From assembly GCA_951799445.1 (NCBI GenBank), contig OX637295.1, positions 8,308,001 to 8,372,000 on the forward strand: a DNA stretch of 64,000 bases, written 5' to 3'. The stretch's first letter is position 1; every line of letters begins with the position of its first letter. This DNA comes from Pseudisothecium myosuroides. Its lineage: Eukaryota > Streptophyta > Bryopsida > Hypnales > Lembophyllaceae. The notes below the pieces were generated by a model. That model was given only the letters and a program-made list of their open reading frames with translations, searched no databases and was not told where the DNA came from. Shown here one piece after another: positions 47,904-58,780 of the stretch. Position numbers and translations under genes: made by a program.

Positions 47904-48501
47904 ATGAAGCTCCAGGTTGCAGCAGCTCTTTGCGCAATCATGCTGGTGGCTTCGGAGATGGCGGTGACGTCGGAAGCCGCGGGCTGCGACATCGCGAAGC
48001 TGGCGCCGTGTTATGATGCCAGCAAGAGTGAGCAAGTAGCGCCCACCGCGAAGTGTTGCGACAATATCTCCGAGATCATGGGGCAGGACTTCTCGGGAGC
48101 CCAGTGCCTGTGCACTCTCTTGAGCCAGCCTCTGCCCGAGGCGATGGGCCAGAGTGGGAGTGTCCCTATTGCTCTTGGAATTCTCGAGAGGTGCAGCCTT
48201 CCTGTCCCCAGAGGATGGGTCTGCCAGGGTATGTCATAATCTGCTTATCACATTCTAGCAACATATTCTTGCCAATTCTATTCCAGTTGTGAAACTTCGA
48301 TCACAGTACAGCCAGGGATGCAATGCTAACTTGCAACTGTCCCAATGGATCAAATGGTTGAATTTTGCTAACTCTAGAGCTTGCAGAATTTACAGGGATC
48401 TGAGATGGAAAACTCTTCAGTCTCTGTATATATGTCAATTGTTGCTCACACTGCTTCTTTAATTTGGATGCTGTGCAGGAATCAGCGTCCCTGGGGGCTA
48501 A
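47904..48501 (+). CDS. nsLTP-like secreted protein, copy B
   Basis: Exon 1 (47904-48228) and a 23-nt exon 2 (48479-48501) join at a phase-1 GT..AG intron to 115 residues. Residues 1-26 are a signal peptide ending TSEAA before GCDI. Eight cysteines follow the plant eight-cysteine pattern: C28-x7-C36-x14-CC51/52-x15-C68-x-C70-x26-C97-x9-C107. Such proteins form a small four-helix fold that binds lipids in the apoplast. Exon 2 adds only ISVPGG after the last cysteine. Segment 76-88 (PLPEAMGQSGSVP) differs from copies C and D, while the rest is nearly identical. It has its own TATA box and an AATAAA at 48698. The ATG is chosen because the signal peptide begins there; the frame is open further upstream without ATG. 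Confidence 0.9.
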
Positions 48502-49728
48502 ACGCATTTCAGTACGTCTCGGGACTGCAACAGGGTCCAACTAATTAATTTGTTAGACCACGCATGTGCGTGTTGCTCAGATTTGCTATCAATGCTAGCT
48601 GCTTAGAGCATTCCAGTAATAGTTGCAGGGGATATGTACCGGTGGTGTAGAAATTCTCAGTGGCCCATATATCCTGAAGTCTTGACTGAATTTTGACAAT
48701 AAAGATTCTAGCTAGCTATGCTGTGAAAGACTCCTTTCTGATGGTCAACGTATTAATTTGGACTGCTATCTTTGGACTTCAATATATTGTAAGTGGTGAT
48801 CAGCTGAGAAATTTGCCATCTGTGTAGAAACTAAACCTTTCTTTATCAGTGGCTGAACTTTTTGCAAGAATTCGGGTTGGTATTGCTCCCGAAGATTAAA
48901 GATATATATTGTCAAACTTATTTTGGATATTATTTTGGATATGACATCCACAGCTTTGAATGTAATGTGAATGTGGGCATACATGCAAACAGCACTCTCC
49001 GTAGCCAAGAAGAAAGTAGAAGAAAAAATTGAATTTAACCCTTCACCTTTAAATGTGAGACTGGTGACCGTGGAAATCATCCCTTTTGGTATTGTGAGAC
49101 ATCATCCATTTAGTAAAAAATAGAAGTACTCATTAGAGGTCAAACTGTTGTGCAAGATCTCCCCCTGTGCACAAAATTCCAAGGATGGACAATTGCACTT
49201 TTATTGTACATAGAAAGGTTTTTCATCATTCAACGGCCAACAAACGGCTTGCGCCATTGTTTAAAGGTTATAGGATATTTTATGTTGGGTCTTTGACAAA
49301 CTTCATTACATTTCTATACCAAAAGACTCATGAAGAGAAATTTTGATATTTTTCACATATAATAATTAGATACGTCTAAAATGTAATTTCTTTTTTTATA
49401 TAGTCAAAAACATCAAAATGAAATTTTCATGATTTACAAAACACTTCCAAAAAAATCATAGTAATTATATAATTGCTTGAAATAATATGAAATTTTTAAG
49501 GAAAATGAAAATAATAGTGAAAAGCATTATGGTGTAATTGTTGTACTTCTTTAACTCACACCAAGAGAAATTTGATTTAGAAAAAGTTCAAAAGTGGTGT
49601 ATTTTGAGCTTAGTTTGAAGGTGCTATCTTCAAAGTGTCACAAGAATTACAATTTTAACAATTTTTGAAAAAATTCTAAAGAAGCAAAAAGTAGATTATT
49701 GGAGCTACATTTTCTTATGTAACCTTAA
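48502..49728. other. 3' flank and spacer of nsLTP unit B
   Basis: No gene. The spacer aligns with those after copies C and D (TTTGAATGTAATGTGAATGTGG, CATTACATTTCTATACCAAAAG, TTTAACTCACACCAAGAG). It serves as the empty state for several insertions in the other units. Confidence 0.7.
48698..48703 (+). terminator. Poly(A) signal, copy B
   Basis: AATAAA about 200 bp after the stop, in TTTTGACAATAAAGATTC, which is conserved with copies C and D. Confidence 0.6.
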
Positions 49729-51679
49729 CTCCTAAAGGACCAAAGTCCCCTCGAGGGACACTTGGGATTTTGGGCAGGCTTGTGCAACCTGAAATTTTGA
49801 TTTGATTTTTTGAAACATTTTTTAAAGATAGGAAATCACATTAGCTTTTTAGAAATATAATTTTTTTTCAATTGGTGCCCGGGAGCAAAAGTTATGCCAC
49901 TTGAAGTCAAAAAAGCAATTTGCTAGGCAAGAAAAAAAAACTTTAAAAACTTTAATTTTTTTAAGAAAAAAATTCACTCAAAGATCATGTTTTTATCTGC
50001 ATTTGAAGCTTTGATTCATTCTATTTGGACTCAAAATGAGAAAGTTATGTACAATCTTGTTTTTTGGGCAATCTAAGCATCTTTTTCAAAAAACAACTTA
50101 TAGAATTCACTTTTGAATGCAATTTTCAAATTTTTTCAAATTTTTTTTGACAAGGTTAAGTTTGTTTGCAAGAAGAATCCCACCGTTGGGATTATGGTGT
50201 TTTAATTCCACCTAAGAGCTATTAACGATTTAGTATTTTGTTCAATTTTGGACCTACTTCAACTTAACAATTTTTTTATGTGTGAAAATCAAGTTTTGAC
50301 ATTCTAAATTTTTTTTCCCAACTCTCAATTCAAATTTTCAACATAAAAAAATTTAATTATGGTGAGTAGTGTAGAAAAAATCCACAAATGGCCGTCAAAG
50401 TCATCTAAAATTGTAGGCCACAGTTCAAAAAAACTTCTTTTTCCAACTTCAAATGCTAATATTACTGAGTTTTTTTGGGGTGATTTGATGCAAAATTTTC
50501 CCAAATTTTATTGCCTCGCACTATGCCTACATGAAAAAAATGGTTCTAAATAGGTGGAAAATCACCAGAAAACTTCAAATAAATAAAAAAAATCTTGGAT
50601 GAAATCGCCAGATTGTGGATGAAAATTGAATTATGGATATGTGATATGTGCTAATATGATATTTTCTATCCAATATGTGGATGAATGTTGAAATTTGAAG
50701 CACCACTATAACATTCAATATCGCCACTTTGGCACTTCATTGAAAATGAAAAAAAAGAATCTGGTTAAGGATGATTGCAAGAAGCACTTAACCTTTTTTT
50801 TGTCCCTTTGATCTTGAACAAGTGTTTTTTTGCTCATAACTTTTGCACTGTTTGTCCAATTTCTATGAAAATTGAAACAAAGGTAATGTGGTAGTTGCAG
50901 ATGTTGAATAATTTTTTGGGTTTAAAAAAAATTATTTTACTATTTTTAAACAGCCCCCAATTGGATGTCTACCTTAGCCATTTTGAGGGGTTTTAGTACT
51001 ATTTTTCACCCAAAAATCCAAATTTGAAGCTCAAAATTGGTATACTAGGACTTCTACTAAAGTTACACAAGCCTACAAAGGATTTTCTAAAAATAGTAAA
51101 ATTTTCACCTTCCACATGTGCTCAAAGTGCACTACCTTTGCACAAGTGTAGAGAATCCAATATTATTTTTCCAAAGGTGAAAATTGGTGAAAAGGAGAAT
51201 CTATAAGTTAGAAAAAATAGCTTTTTTTTTGAGAATTTTTTGAATTTTTTTACTATTTTCTAAGAATTAAATTCCAAACTGTCTATTTTCTTGTATTTTT
51301 CAACCCTCTTTGACCGTGCCTAACTCTTAGAGATAAATTTTTTTAGGTTTGAATTTTTGCACATCTCATTTTTTTAATGCTTTACAAATTATCCATATTT
51401 CATTTTATTTAAAAAAAATGTATTCCAAAAGCCACAAACAGGAGTGAAATGGCCGTTTTGAGCCAAAACCGGCAGGTGTTTCTTGCAATTACCCCTGAGA
51501 TTTTTTAATCGGTACACTCAAACTTCATGAAATTTTTACCACATGTTTTGAGACAAGTGAAGTACAAGATCCTATGGTTAAATTCAAAAAAAAGAAAAAT
51601 TTTGGTCTAGGAAGTGATTGTAGCACAAATGGCAGTTTTCAATGGTTTTGGAGCCAAAAAATGCCTTGGTCCTTAAGGG
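49729..51679. mobile_element. TTAA-family element T7 in spacer B-C, with a nested insertion
   Basis: TTAA at 49725-49728 and 51680-51683 flank termini TCCTAAAGGACC and GGTCCTTAAGGG. The interior corresponds to T8 (56460-57374) in the next spacer, interrupted at 50470-51494. Confidence 0.85.
50470..51494. mobile_element. Composite insertion inside T7
   Basis: CTGAG occurs on both sides (50465-50469 and 51495-51499). The left part (to about 50765) is the dispersed repeat also found at 26700-27035. The right part, from GGATGATTGCAAGAAGCAC to GTGTTTCTTGCAATTACCC, is a GGGTGATTGC-family element. T8 in the next unit lacks all of it. Confidence 0.6.
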
Positions 51680-51771
51680 TTAAAAACATTAAAATCAAGA
51701 ACTATGTGAAAATTCAAATTTTGACTTTTAAAATGCCAGTGGGACTTGCATGCAATGTTTTTTCAGATTAA

Positions 51772-52025
51772 ACCGCCAGAACTTGTGATGCAACTCTTGG
51801 CTCCGGAACAGGGGAACTGTTGAGCCTTGTACCGTTTACCTTCCACTGAAGTAACTTCGCGGAAGCTGTCTGCTGGGGGGCTGCAAGTTCTTCCACCCGA
51901 CAGTACGTAACTACCGAGTCTACCTCCAAGCCCTGTTGACGAAGAAAACCGGGAAAATGAGGCGCACTGAAGGAGGTCGGAGGGAAACTCCGACACTTTT
52001 CCGGTGACACACGCCGGGAACTCAA
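51772..52025 (+). promoter_or_regulatory. Upstream block of copy C, shared with copies D and E
   Basis: From CCGCCAGAACTTGTGATGCA to GACACACGCCGGGAACTCAA, nearly identical to 57465-57684 and 63763-64000 but absent from copies A and B. It replaces the TATA-containing promoter of B up to the 5' UTR. Shared features are CGTTTACCTTCCACTGAA, CTTCCACCCGACAGTA and AACACCGGGAAA-like motifs. Frames through it on the minus strand are not a conserved protein. Confidence 0.7.
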
Positions 52026-52038
52026 TATGAGCTCCCTG

Positions 52039-52211
52039 ATCCGCCCGGCCGCTTCGGCGCCCTTGTTTTGTACTCTATTGTTTGTCAGTTCGTCTTTGGT
52101 CAGTCGCCCCAGGCCGCTTGCGGCTGGGGTCTTGTATTCTTTCTCGATCTTGCAGTAAAGGTCCGCCTTTATTTGTGTCGAAGAAAATATATATATATAT
52201 ATATATCTATA
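52039..52211 (+). mobile_element. Short retroposon in the copy C promoter
   Basis: The 173-bp insert, GC-rich at its left (ATCCGCCCGGCCGCTTCGGC) and ending in an (AT)n tail, is flanked by a perfect 13-bp duplication TATGAGCTCCCTG (52026-52038 and 52212-52224). Copy D shows the unoccupied site. This suits a 5'-truncated LINE or SINE mobilised by target-primed reverse transcription. It lies 117 bp before the ATG, at or near the transcription start. Confidence 0.8.
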
Positions 52212-52327
52212 TATGAGCTCCCTGTGCTGCAATTCTCAGCATCGGATTCATCTTCTTCTTCGGTTTAATTTTCTCTGTACGTACGTAATTGCTGTTTGGT
52301 GTCACTAGATCTGAGCTAGCTACCACC

Positions 52328-52967
52328 ATGAAGCTCCAGGTTGCAGCAACTCTTTGCGCACTCATGCTGGTGGCGTCGGAGATGGCGGTGACTTCGGAAG
52401 CCGCGGGGTGCGACATCGTGAAGCTGGCGCTGTGTTATGATGCCAGCAAGAGTGAGCGAGTAGCGCCCACCGCGAAGTGTTGCGATAATATCTCCGAGAT
52501 CATGGGGCAGGAGTTCTCAGGAGCCCAGTGCCTGTGCACTCTCTTGAGCCAGCCTCTGCCCGGGCCCAAGCTGCAGAGCTTCAACCCGAGCTCGATCCTC
52601 ATTGCACTTGGAATTCCCAAGAGGTGTCGCCTTCGTGTCCCCAGAGGATGGGTCTGCCAAGGTATGTCATAATCTGCTTACCACATTCCAGCAACATATT
52701 CTTGCCAATTCTATTCCAGTTGTGAAACTTCGATCACACTACAGCTAGGGATGCAATGTTAACTTGCAGCTGTCCCAATGGAACAAACTTGAGTGGTTAG
52801 ATATTCTGCTCTGCGTCCTCTAAGTTGGACTTTGCTAGCTAAGTCTAGAGCTTGCAGACTTTACAGGGATCCGAGATGGAAAACTCTTCAGTCTCTGTAT
52901 ATATGTCAATTGTTGCTCACGCTGCTTCTTTGGACGCTGTGCAGGAATCCGCGTCCCTGGGGGCTAA
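52328..52967 (+). CDS. nsLTP-like secreted protein, copy C
   Basis: Exons 52328-52661 and 52945-52967 join to 118 residues. Signal peptide, cysteine pattern and last exon (IRVPGG) are as in copy B; the gap between cysteines 6 and 7 is 29 instead of 26. That segment (PLPGPKLQSFNPSSILIA) is where C departs most from B and D. All eight cysteines are present and the frame is open. The upstream block differs from copy B and carries a retroposon with a TA-rich tail, which may supply or disrupt the core promoter. The last exon 1 codon boundary is CCAAG|GTATGT rather than CCAGG|GTATGT, with the same phase. Confidence 0.9.
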
Positions 52968-53181
52968 ACGCATTTCAGTATGTCTCGGGACTGCAACAGG
53001 GTCCAACTAATTAATTTGTTAGACCACGCATCTGCATGTTGCTCAGATTTGCTATCAATGCTAGCTGCTTAGAGCATTCCATGCCCGATTCCATGTTATA
53101 GCTGCTGCCGGGGATATGTACCGGTGGTGTAGAAACTCTCTCAGTGGACCATATATTCTGAAGTCTTGACTGAATTTTGAC

Positions 53182-53187
53182 AATAAA
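53182..53187 (+). terminator. Poly(A) signal, copy C
   Basis: AATAAA in the same context as copy B, about 215 bp after the stop. Confidence 0.6.
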
Positions 53188-53384
53188 GATTCTAGCTAGC
53201 TATGCTGTAAAAGACTCCTTTCTGATGGTCGACGTATTAATTTGGACTGCTATCTTTCGACTTCAATATATTGTAAGTGGTGATCAGCTGAGAAATTTGC
53301 CATCTATGTAGAAACTAAACCTTTCTTTATCAGTGGTTGAACTTTTTGCAAGAATTCGGGATGATATTGCTCCCAAAGATCAAA

Positions 53385-54111
53385 GGGTGATTGCAAGAAA
53401 CACTTGTACTATTTGTTGCATTTTGCAATTTAATACTCATGACTTTTTTTGGAGTACTTTAAAATTTGGAAATCAATTTTTTAGACTAAAAAATATGAAC
53501 AATGTATGCACTTTTAAGATGAAGATAACCACCAAAGGAAATCCATAACAAATACTTTAAGTAGGAGAACTAGAAAAATTTCAAATCTCAAGAAAATATA
53601 AACTTCAATATTTTAATTCTTAAAAAATAGGAACAAACTTAAATTAAAGAAAATAAAAATTGGCCATTTGTAGCAACTCTTTGGAGATGGTCATTCACCA
53701 AAAAAAAAAAAAAAAAAATTTTACATGTTTTGAAATGCAAGTAGAAAGAGGCTCACTTTGTGGACGTCTACACCACATAAAATTTTTAATTTTTAGAATT
53801 TCTTTGGATAGTACCTACAAGTCTACTAGAAGACCATTTCTTCCAAATTTCAGCTTCAAATTCTTTCTTATGGGTACTAAATAGTACTAAAATCCTCTAA
53901 ATTGGCATTTGTAACATAAAATCAGGGGCTATTATTAAATAGTAAAACATTTTTTTAATTTCAAAAAATTAAAAAAGGTGTATGTTAGCCACAAGTACCT
54001 TGTCTATGAATTTTAAGTCATTTGGAGTCAAAATGCAAAAGCTATGGCCAAAAAACTAATCAACACACAATGTGTGACAAAAAATAGTACAAGCGTTTCT
54101 TGCAATCACCC
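53385..54111. mobile_element. GGGTGATTGC-family element in spacer C-D
   Basis: Starts GGGTGATTGCAAGAAACACT and ends AAGCGTTTCTTGCAATCACCC. It cuts the spacer that is continuous after copy B (ATTGCTCCCGAAGATTAAAG and TTTTGGATATTATTTTGGAT). About 15-20 bp of the target differ at the junction, so the duplication cannot be read. It is 727 bp and shorter than related copies. Confidence 0.85.
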
Positions 54112-55938
54112 CATACTTATGTTGGATATTATTTTGGATAAGACATCCACAACTTTGAATGTAATATGAATGTGGGCATACATGAAGATGGCATTCTATA
54201 TTGTCTAAAAATAAATAAAAATAAAAATTGAATTTAACCCTTCACCTTTAAATGCAAGATTGGTGACTAAAAATCATCCCTTTTGGTATTGTGAGACATC
54301 ATCCATTTTAGAAAAAAAATAAAAGTACTCATTGAAGATCAAATTGTTGTGGAAGATCTCTCCCTGTGCACAAAATTCTAAGGATGAACAATTGCACTTA
54401 GAAAGATTTTTTTGTCATTTATTGGCCAAAAATTAGTTGTAGCATTGTTGAAGGATTAACCTTGGAGCACTTCGACATCCAAAAATTGGACAACGAACGG
54501 AATTGATGCTTTGAGCTAATAGAAATTTGAAAATCTTCATTCATCCAGTTTGTGCAAGTTTGGAGGAGGGTTTCTTGCAAGTGTAGAAGTTAGAGGAATT
54601 GGGAGTGAGAAAAATATGAAGTAGAAGAGGTCTGGTTCTAGGAGAAATTTGGATTGCCCGCTGAACTTTGTGCAAAAACAACATTTTTCAGGCCTAAAAA
54701 TTACTCTCGGGTCACAAGCTCCGGGCGCCGCTGGCTCGCATCGGTCTTCATTTTAAATATCCGTGATAGAGAATTAAAAATGCACACACACCTCCCAGGT
54801 TATACCGCTTGCGGGAGCCTGACTGACTGTTTTCTTCTTTCTGTGTTTTTTTAATACAATTGCCACCGTCACTTTGAAAAGAAAAAAAAATGCACACACA
54901 CAACAATTCTCATTCTCTAAGAGAACGTGCACAGTAAGGTAGACGCACCCATTCTCATCCCTTTAAGAATTCCTCCCTCATGTACTAATGGTGCACATTT
55001 TCTTTCTAGAATGCCCACCATTGGTACATGAGGATGGAATTGGGTGCTAGACGGGAATGGGTGTGTCTACCTTAAGAGCAAGCACCATGAGAATGGCAAG
55101 TGTCATCGTGACAAGACATTTTAGTATTGTACTCCGGAATACAAAGAACTGAAATGGCGGTTGGATGGTTTCAAACTTTGGACGGCGATTCCACAGAAAT
55201 GTGTGGCAAGGAACACTTCATACTTCATTGCAAGTCCTCCATTCTAAGAGCAATTCATTTATTTATGACAAAGCATGCTATACATTACCATAATCTAATG
55301 CATATGACAATAGTTTTATTCATTTAGTCCTCTACAGTATTGCCATTGTTATTGCAGGCATGCAATTGATAGTTTGTATATTCCTAATTGGGCACTTAGT
55401 ACAGGATGCGGTCAAGTGACGGAAAATGCAACTCTCAACCTCTCGCTTTAGAGACCTCAGCATTGCAAGCTCTCCTCTGTCTAAAACATCGCTATTCTCT
55501 CTTGTTGAATTACATGGTCTCGTACTACTGCTCATGCATTCTCTATTGTCTATTTTTTTTTGTAGTTTTCTAATCATTTTTGTAGCAGTAGGGACGTCAT
55601 TTCTATTGCAGTAACCACCTGCCCGTCAAAGTCAACGCCCATTTCTCACTGGTCAAACCTTTTGATCTTCACATCCTTCACAATTTTTTGCATTGTAATG
55701 TACTCGTGACACAATATGATTCCTCATTCTCTAGATCCTATGGTTACTTCAATCATGCACAGCAACAATTTGCGTACATCGTTCCTACAAAATCTTTGGC
55801 ATTTCACCTCTCCTTGCACTTCTACAATGAATCAAGTTGTTCTAGGGTTAAAAAGACATTTTATGTCTGGGCTTTGACAAACTTCATTACATTTCTATAC
55901 CAAAAGACTCATGAGGGTGATTTTGATATTTTTCACAT
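54112..55938. other. Spacer C-D, left part
   Basis: Mostly the ordinary nsLTP spacer, plus a segment of about 1.2 kb (roughly 54450-55840) not seen in spacer B-C. This segment is less AT-rich, with an inverted patch GGTAGACGCACCCATTCTC / ATGGGTGTGTCTACC (about 54938 and 55058). No gene is recognised. Confidence 0.45.
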
Positions 55939-56091
55939 ATGGGCAATTTCATTAAAATGGCGGTATTATTGCACCATTTTGATGGTGTGACATTTTAACC
56001 ATCTAGGACACGTATAGAGTTTAGAACGGCCATTTTGAACTGTAAAAGCGCCAAAGTTCAATAATACCGCCATTTTACTGAAATTGCCCAT
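55939..56091. mobile_element. 153-bp foldback MITE with ACAT duplication
   Basis: ATGGGCAATTTCATTAAAAT and GGCGGTATTATTG at the left are inverted at the right (CAATAATACCGCC, TGAAATTGCCCAT), giving arms of about 33 bp. ACAT flanks it at 55935 and 56092. The same place is unoccupied in the spacers after B (about 49355) and D (about 59583). Confidence 0.85.
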
Positions 56092-56459
56092 ACATGTAAT
56101 AATATATGTCTAAAATATAATTTCTTTTTCTATATAGTCAAAAACATCAAATTGAAATTTTCAAACTTTTCTAAAACACTTACCAAAAAAATCATAGTAA
56201 TTATATAATTGCTTGAAATAATATGAAATTTTTAAGGAAAATGAAATTAATAGTGACATTATGGTGTAATTGTTGTACTTCTTTAACTCACACCAAGAGA
56301 AATTTGATTTAGAAAAAGTTCAAAACTGGTGTATTTTGAGCTTAGTTTGAAGGTGCCATCTTCAAAGTGTCACAAGAATTACAATTTTACCAATTTTAGA
56401 AAAAATTCTAAAGAAGCAAAAATAGATTATTGGAGCTACATTTTCTTATGTAACCTTAA

Positions 56460-57374
56460 TACCTAAAGGATCAAAGTCCCCTCGGGGGACACCTGGGATT
56501 TTGGGCAGGCTAGTGCAACCTGAAATTTTGACCTGATTTTTTGAAACTTTTTTTGAAGATAAGAAATCACATTAGCTTTTTAGAATTTTTTTTTTTTTTT
56601 TTCAATCGGTGCCCGGATGCAAAAGTTATGCCACCCAAAGTCAAAAGAGCAGTTCGCCGGGCAAAAAAAAAAAAATTAATTTTAATTTAAAAAAAAATAA
56701 AATCACTCAAAGATCATGTTTTTGTCTACATTTGAAGCTTCGATTCACTCTATTTGGACTTAGAATGAGAAAGTTATGTACAATCTTGTTTTTTGGGCAA
56801 TCTAAGCATCTTCTTCAAAAAACAACTTATAGAATTCACTTTTGAATGCAATTTTCAAATTTTTTCAAATTTTTTTTGACAAGGTTAAGTTTGTTTGCAA
56901 GAACAATCCCACCATTGGGATCATGGTGTTTCAATTCCACCAAAGAGCTATTAATGATTTAGTGTTTTGTTCAATTTTGGACCTACTTCTACTTAACAAT
57001 TTTTTTATGTGTGAAAATCAAGTTTTGACATTCTAAATTTTTTTATCCCAACTCTCAACTCAAATGTTCAACATAAAAAAATTTAACTTTATGGTCTGTA
57101 GTGCAAAAAAGTCCACAAATGGAATTGCCGTCAAAGTCATCTAAAATTGTAGGCCACAGTTCAAAAAAACTTCTTTTTCCAACTTCAAATGCTTATATCT
57201 TTCGATCCGTACGGTCAAACTTCATGAATTTTTCTACCACATAATCTAAGACAAGTGAAGTACAAGATCCTACGATTAGATTCTAAAAAAAAATTGTGTT
57301 TTAGGAAATGATTGCAACAAAAATGACAGTTTTCAATGGTTTTGGAGCCAAAAAATGCCTTGGTCTTCTAGGGG
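56460..57374. mobile_element. TTAA-family element T8 in spacer C-D
   Basis: Begins after TTAA with TACCTAAAGGATCAAAG and ends TCTTCTAGGGG, followed by TCAA, a decayed TTAA. It aligns throughout with T7 and lacks T7's nested insertion. The position in the spacer is the same as T7, so it predates the duplication of the units. Confidence 0.85.
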
Positions 57375-57464
57375 TCAAAACATTAAAATCAAGAACTATG
57401 TGAAAACTCAAATTTTGACTTTAAAAATGTCCATGGACCTTGCAATGTCCTTTGAGGGTTAAAA

Positions 57465-57684
57465 CGCCAGAACTTGTGATGCAACTCTTGGCTCCAAAAC
57501 AGTTGAACTGTTGAGCCGTGTACCGTTTACAAATAACTTCGCGGCAGGTGTCTGCTGGGGTTGCGAATTCTTCCACCCGACAGTACTGAGCCTACTTCCA
57601 AGCCTGTTGACGAGGAACACCGGGAAAGTGACGGACGTCGGAGGAAACTCCGCCTTTTTATGAGTGGCACACGCCGGGAACTCA
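57465..57684 (+). promoter_or_regulatory. Upstream block of copy D
   Basis: Homologous to 51772-52025 and 63763-64000, with small deletions (for example after CGTTTAC). No TATA box of the copy B type is found between it and the ATG. Confidence 0.65.
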
Positions 57685-57812
57685 ATATGAGCTCCATATG
57701 AACTGCAATTCTCACCATGCATCGGGATTCATCTTCTTCTTCGGTTTAATTTTCTGTGTACGAACATAATTGCTGTTTAGTGTCACCAGATCGATCTGAG
57801 CTAGCTAGCACC

Positions 57813-58394
57813 ATGAAACTCCAGGTTGCAGCAGCTCTTTGCGCACTCGTGCTGGTGGCGTCGGAGATGGTGGTGACGTCAGAAGCCGCGGGGTGCGACA
57901 TCGTGAAGCTGGTGCCGTGTTATGATGCCAGCAAGAGTGAGCAAGTAGCGCCCACCGCGAAGTGTTGCGACAATATCTCCGAGATCATGGGGCAGGACTT
58001 CTCAGGAGCCCAGTGCCTGTGCACTCTCTTGAGCCAGCCTCTGCCCGGGCCCGAGCTACAGGGCTACCACCAGAGCAAGGTCCAAATTGCTCTTGGAATT
58101 CCCAAGAGGTGTCGCCTTCCTGTCCCCAGAGGATGGGTCTGCCAGGGTATGTCTTCTAGCAACATATTCTTGCCAATTCTATTCCAGTTGTGAAACTTCG
58201 ATCACAGTACAGCCAGGGAAGCATTGCTAACTTGCAACTGTCCCAGTGGAACAAAATGGTTGGACTTTGCTAACTCTAGAGCTTGCAGAATTTACAGGGA
58301 TCCGAGGTGGAAAACTCTTCAGTCTCTGTATGTCAATTGTTGCTCACACTGCTTCTTTGGATGTTGTGCAGGAATCCCCGTCCCTGGGAGCTAA
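57813..58394 (+). CDS. nsLTP-like secreted protein, copy D
   Basis: Exons 57813-58146 and 58372-58394 join to 118 residues. It has a signal peptide (MKLQVAAALCALVLVASE), eight cysteines in the same spacing as copy C, and a last exon encoding IPVPGS. The segment PLPGPELQGYHQSKVQIA between cysteines 6 and 7 is distinctive. The frame is open further upstream without an ATG. The intron is 225 bp. A retroposon sits just after its poly(A) signal. Probably exported to the cell wall and lipid-binding; tissue and ligand are unknown. Confidence 0.9.
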
Positions 58395-58594
58395 GCGCAT
58401 TTCAGTATGTCTCGGGACTGCAACAGGGTCCAACTAATTAATTTGTTAGACCACGCATGTGCATGTTGCTCAGATTTGCTATCAATGCTAGCTGCTTAGA
58501 GCATTCCATGTTATAGCTGCTACAGGGGATATGTACCGGTGGTGTAGAAACTCTGTCAGTGGACCATATCCTGAAGCCTTGACTAAATTTTGAC

Positions 58595-58600
58595 AATAAA
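58595..58600 (+). terminator. Poly(A) signal, copy D
   Basis: AATAAA in the conserved TTTTGACAATAAAGAT context, about 200 bp after the stop. Confidence 0.6.
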
Positions 58601-58623
58601 GATGCTTGCTAGCTATGCCACGA

Positions 58624-58767
58624 TGCTTCGGAATGGACACCGCGTTTTTGCTCTTCTGGAAATGGTGTGTGGCATTTCACTGTGCCCCCCACCTTCTTGT
58701 AATCATGTTTGTTATGTTTATTTGAAGGGGGCTTCCGCCCCCTTCCTAGCCTTTCTAGGCTTTCACA
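58624..58767 (+). mobile_element. Short retroposon after copy D
   Basis: The 144-bp insert is flanked by a perfect 13-bp duplication AGCTATGCCACGA (58611-58623 and 58768-58780). Copies B and C read straight through (AGCTATGCTGTGAAAGACTC). Near its end is a hairpin GGGGGCTTCCGCCCCC and then TAGCCTTTCTAGGCTTTCACA. This looks like a 5'-truncated retroposon, different from the one before copy C. Confidence 0.75.
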
Positions 58768-58780
58768 AGCTATGCCACGA

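Noticed and set aside
51763..52232. Minus-strand ORFs of 77-154 codons sharing EPRVASQVLA ends with frames at 57459 and 63759
   Set aside because: They read the repeated upstream block of the nsLTP genes backwards; frame and length are not kept among the three blocks, and one includes the retroposon and TA tail.
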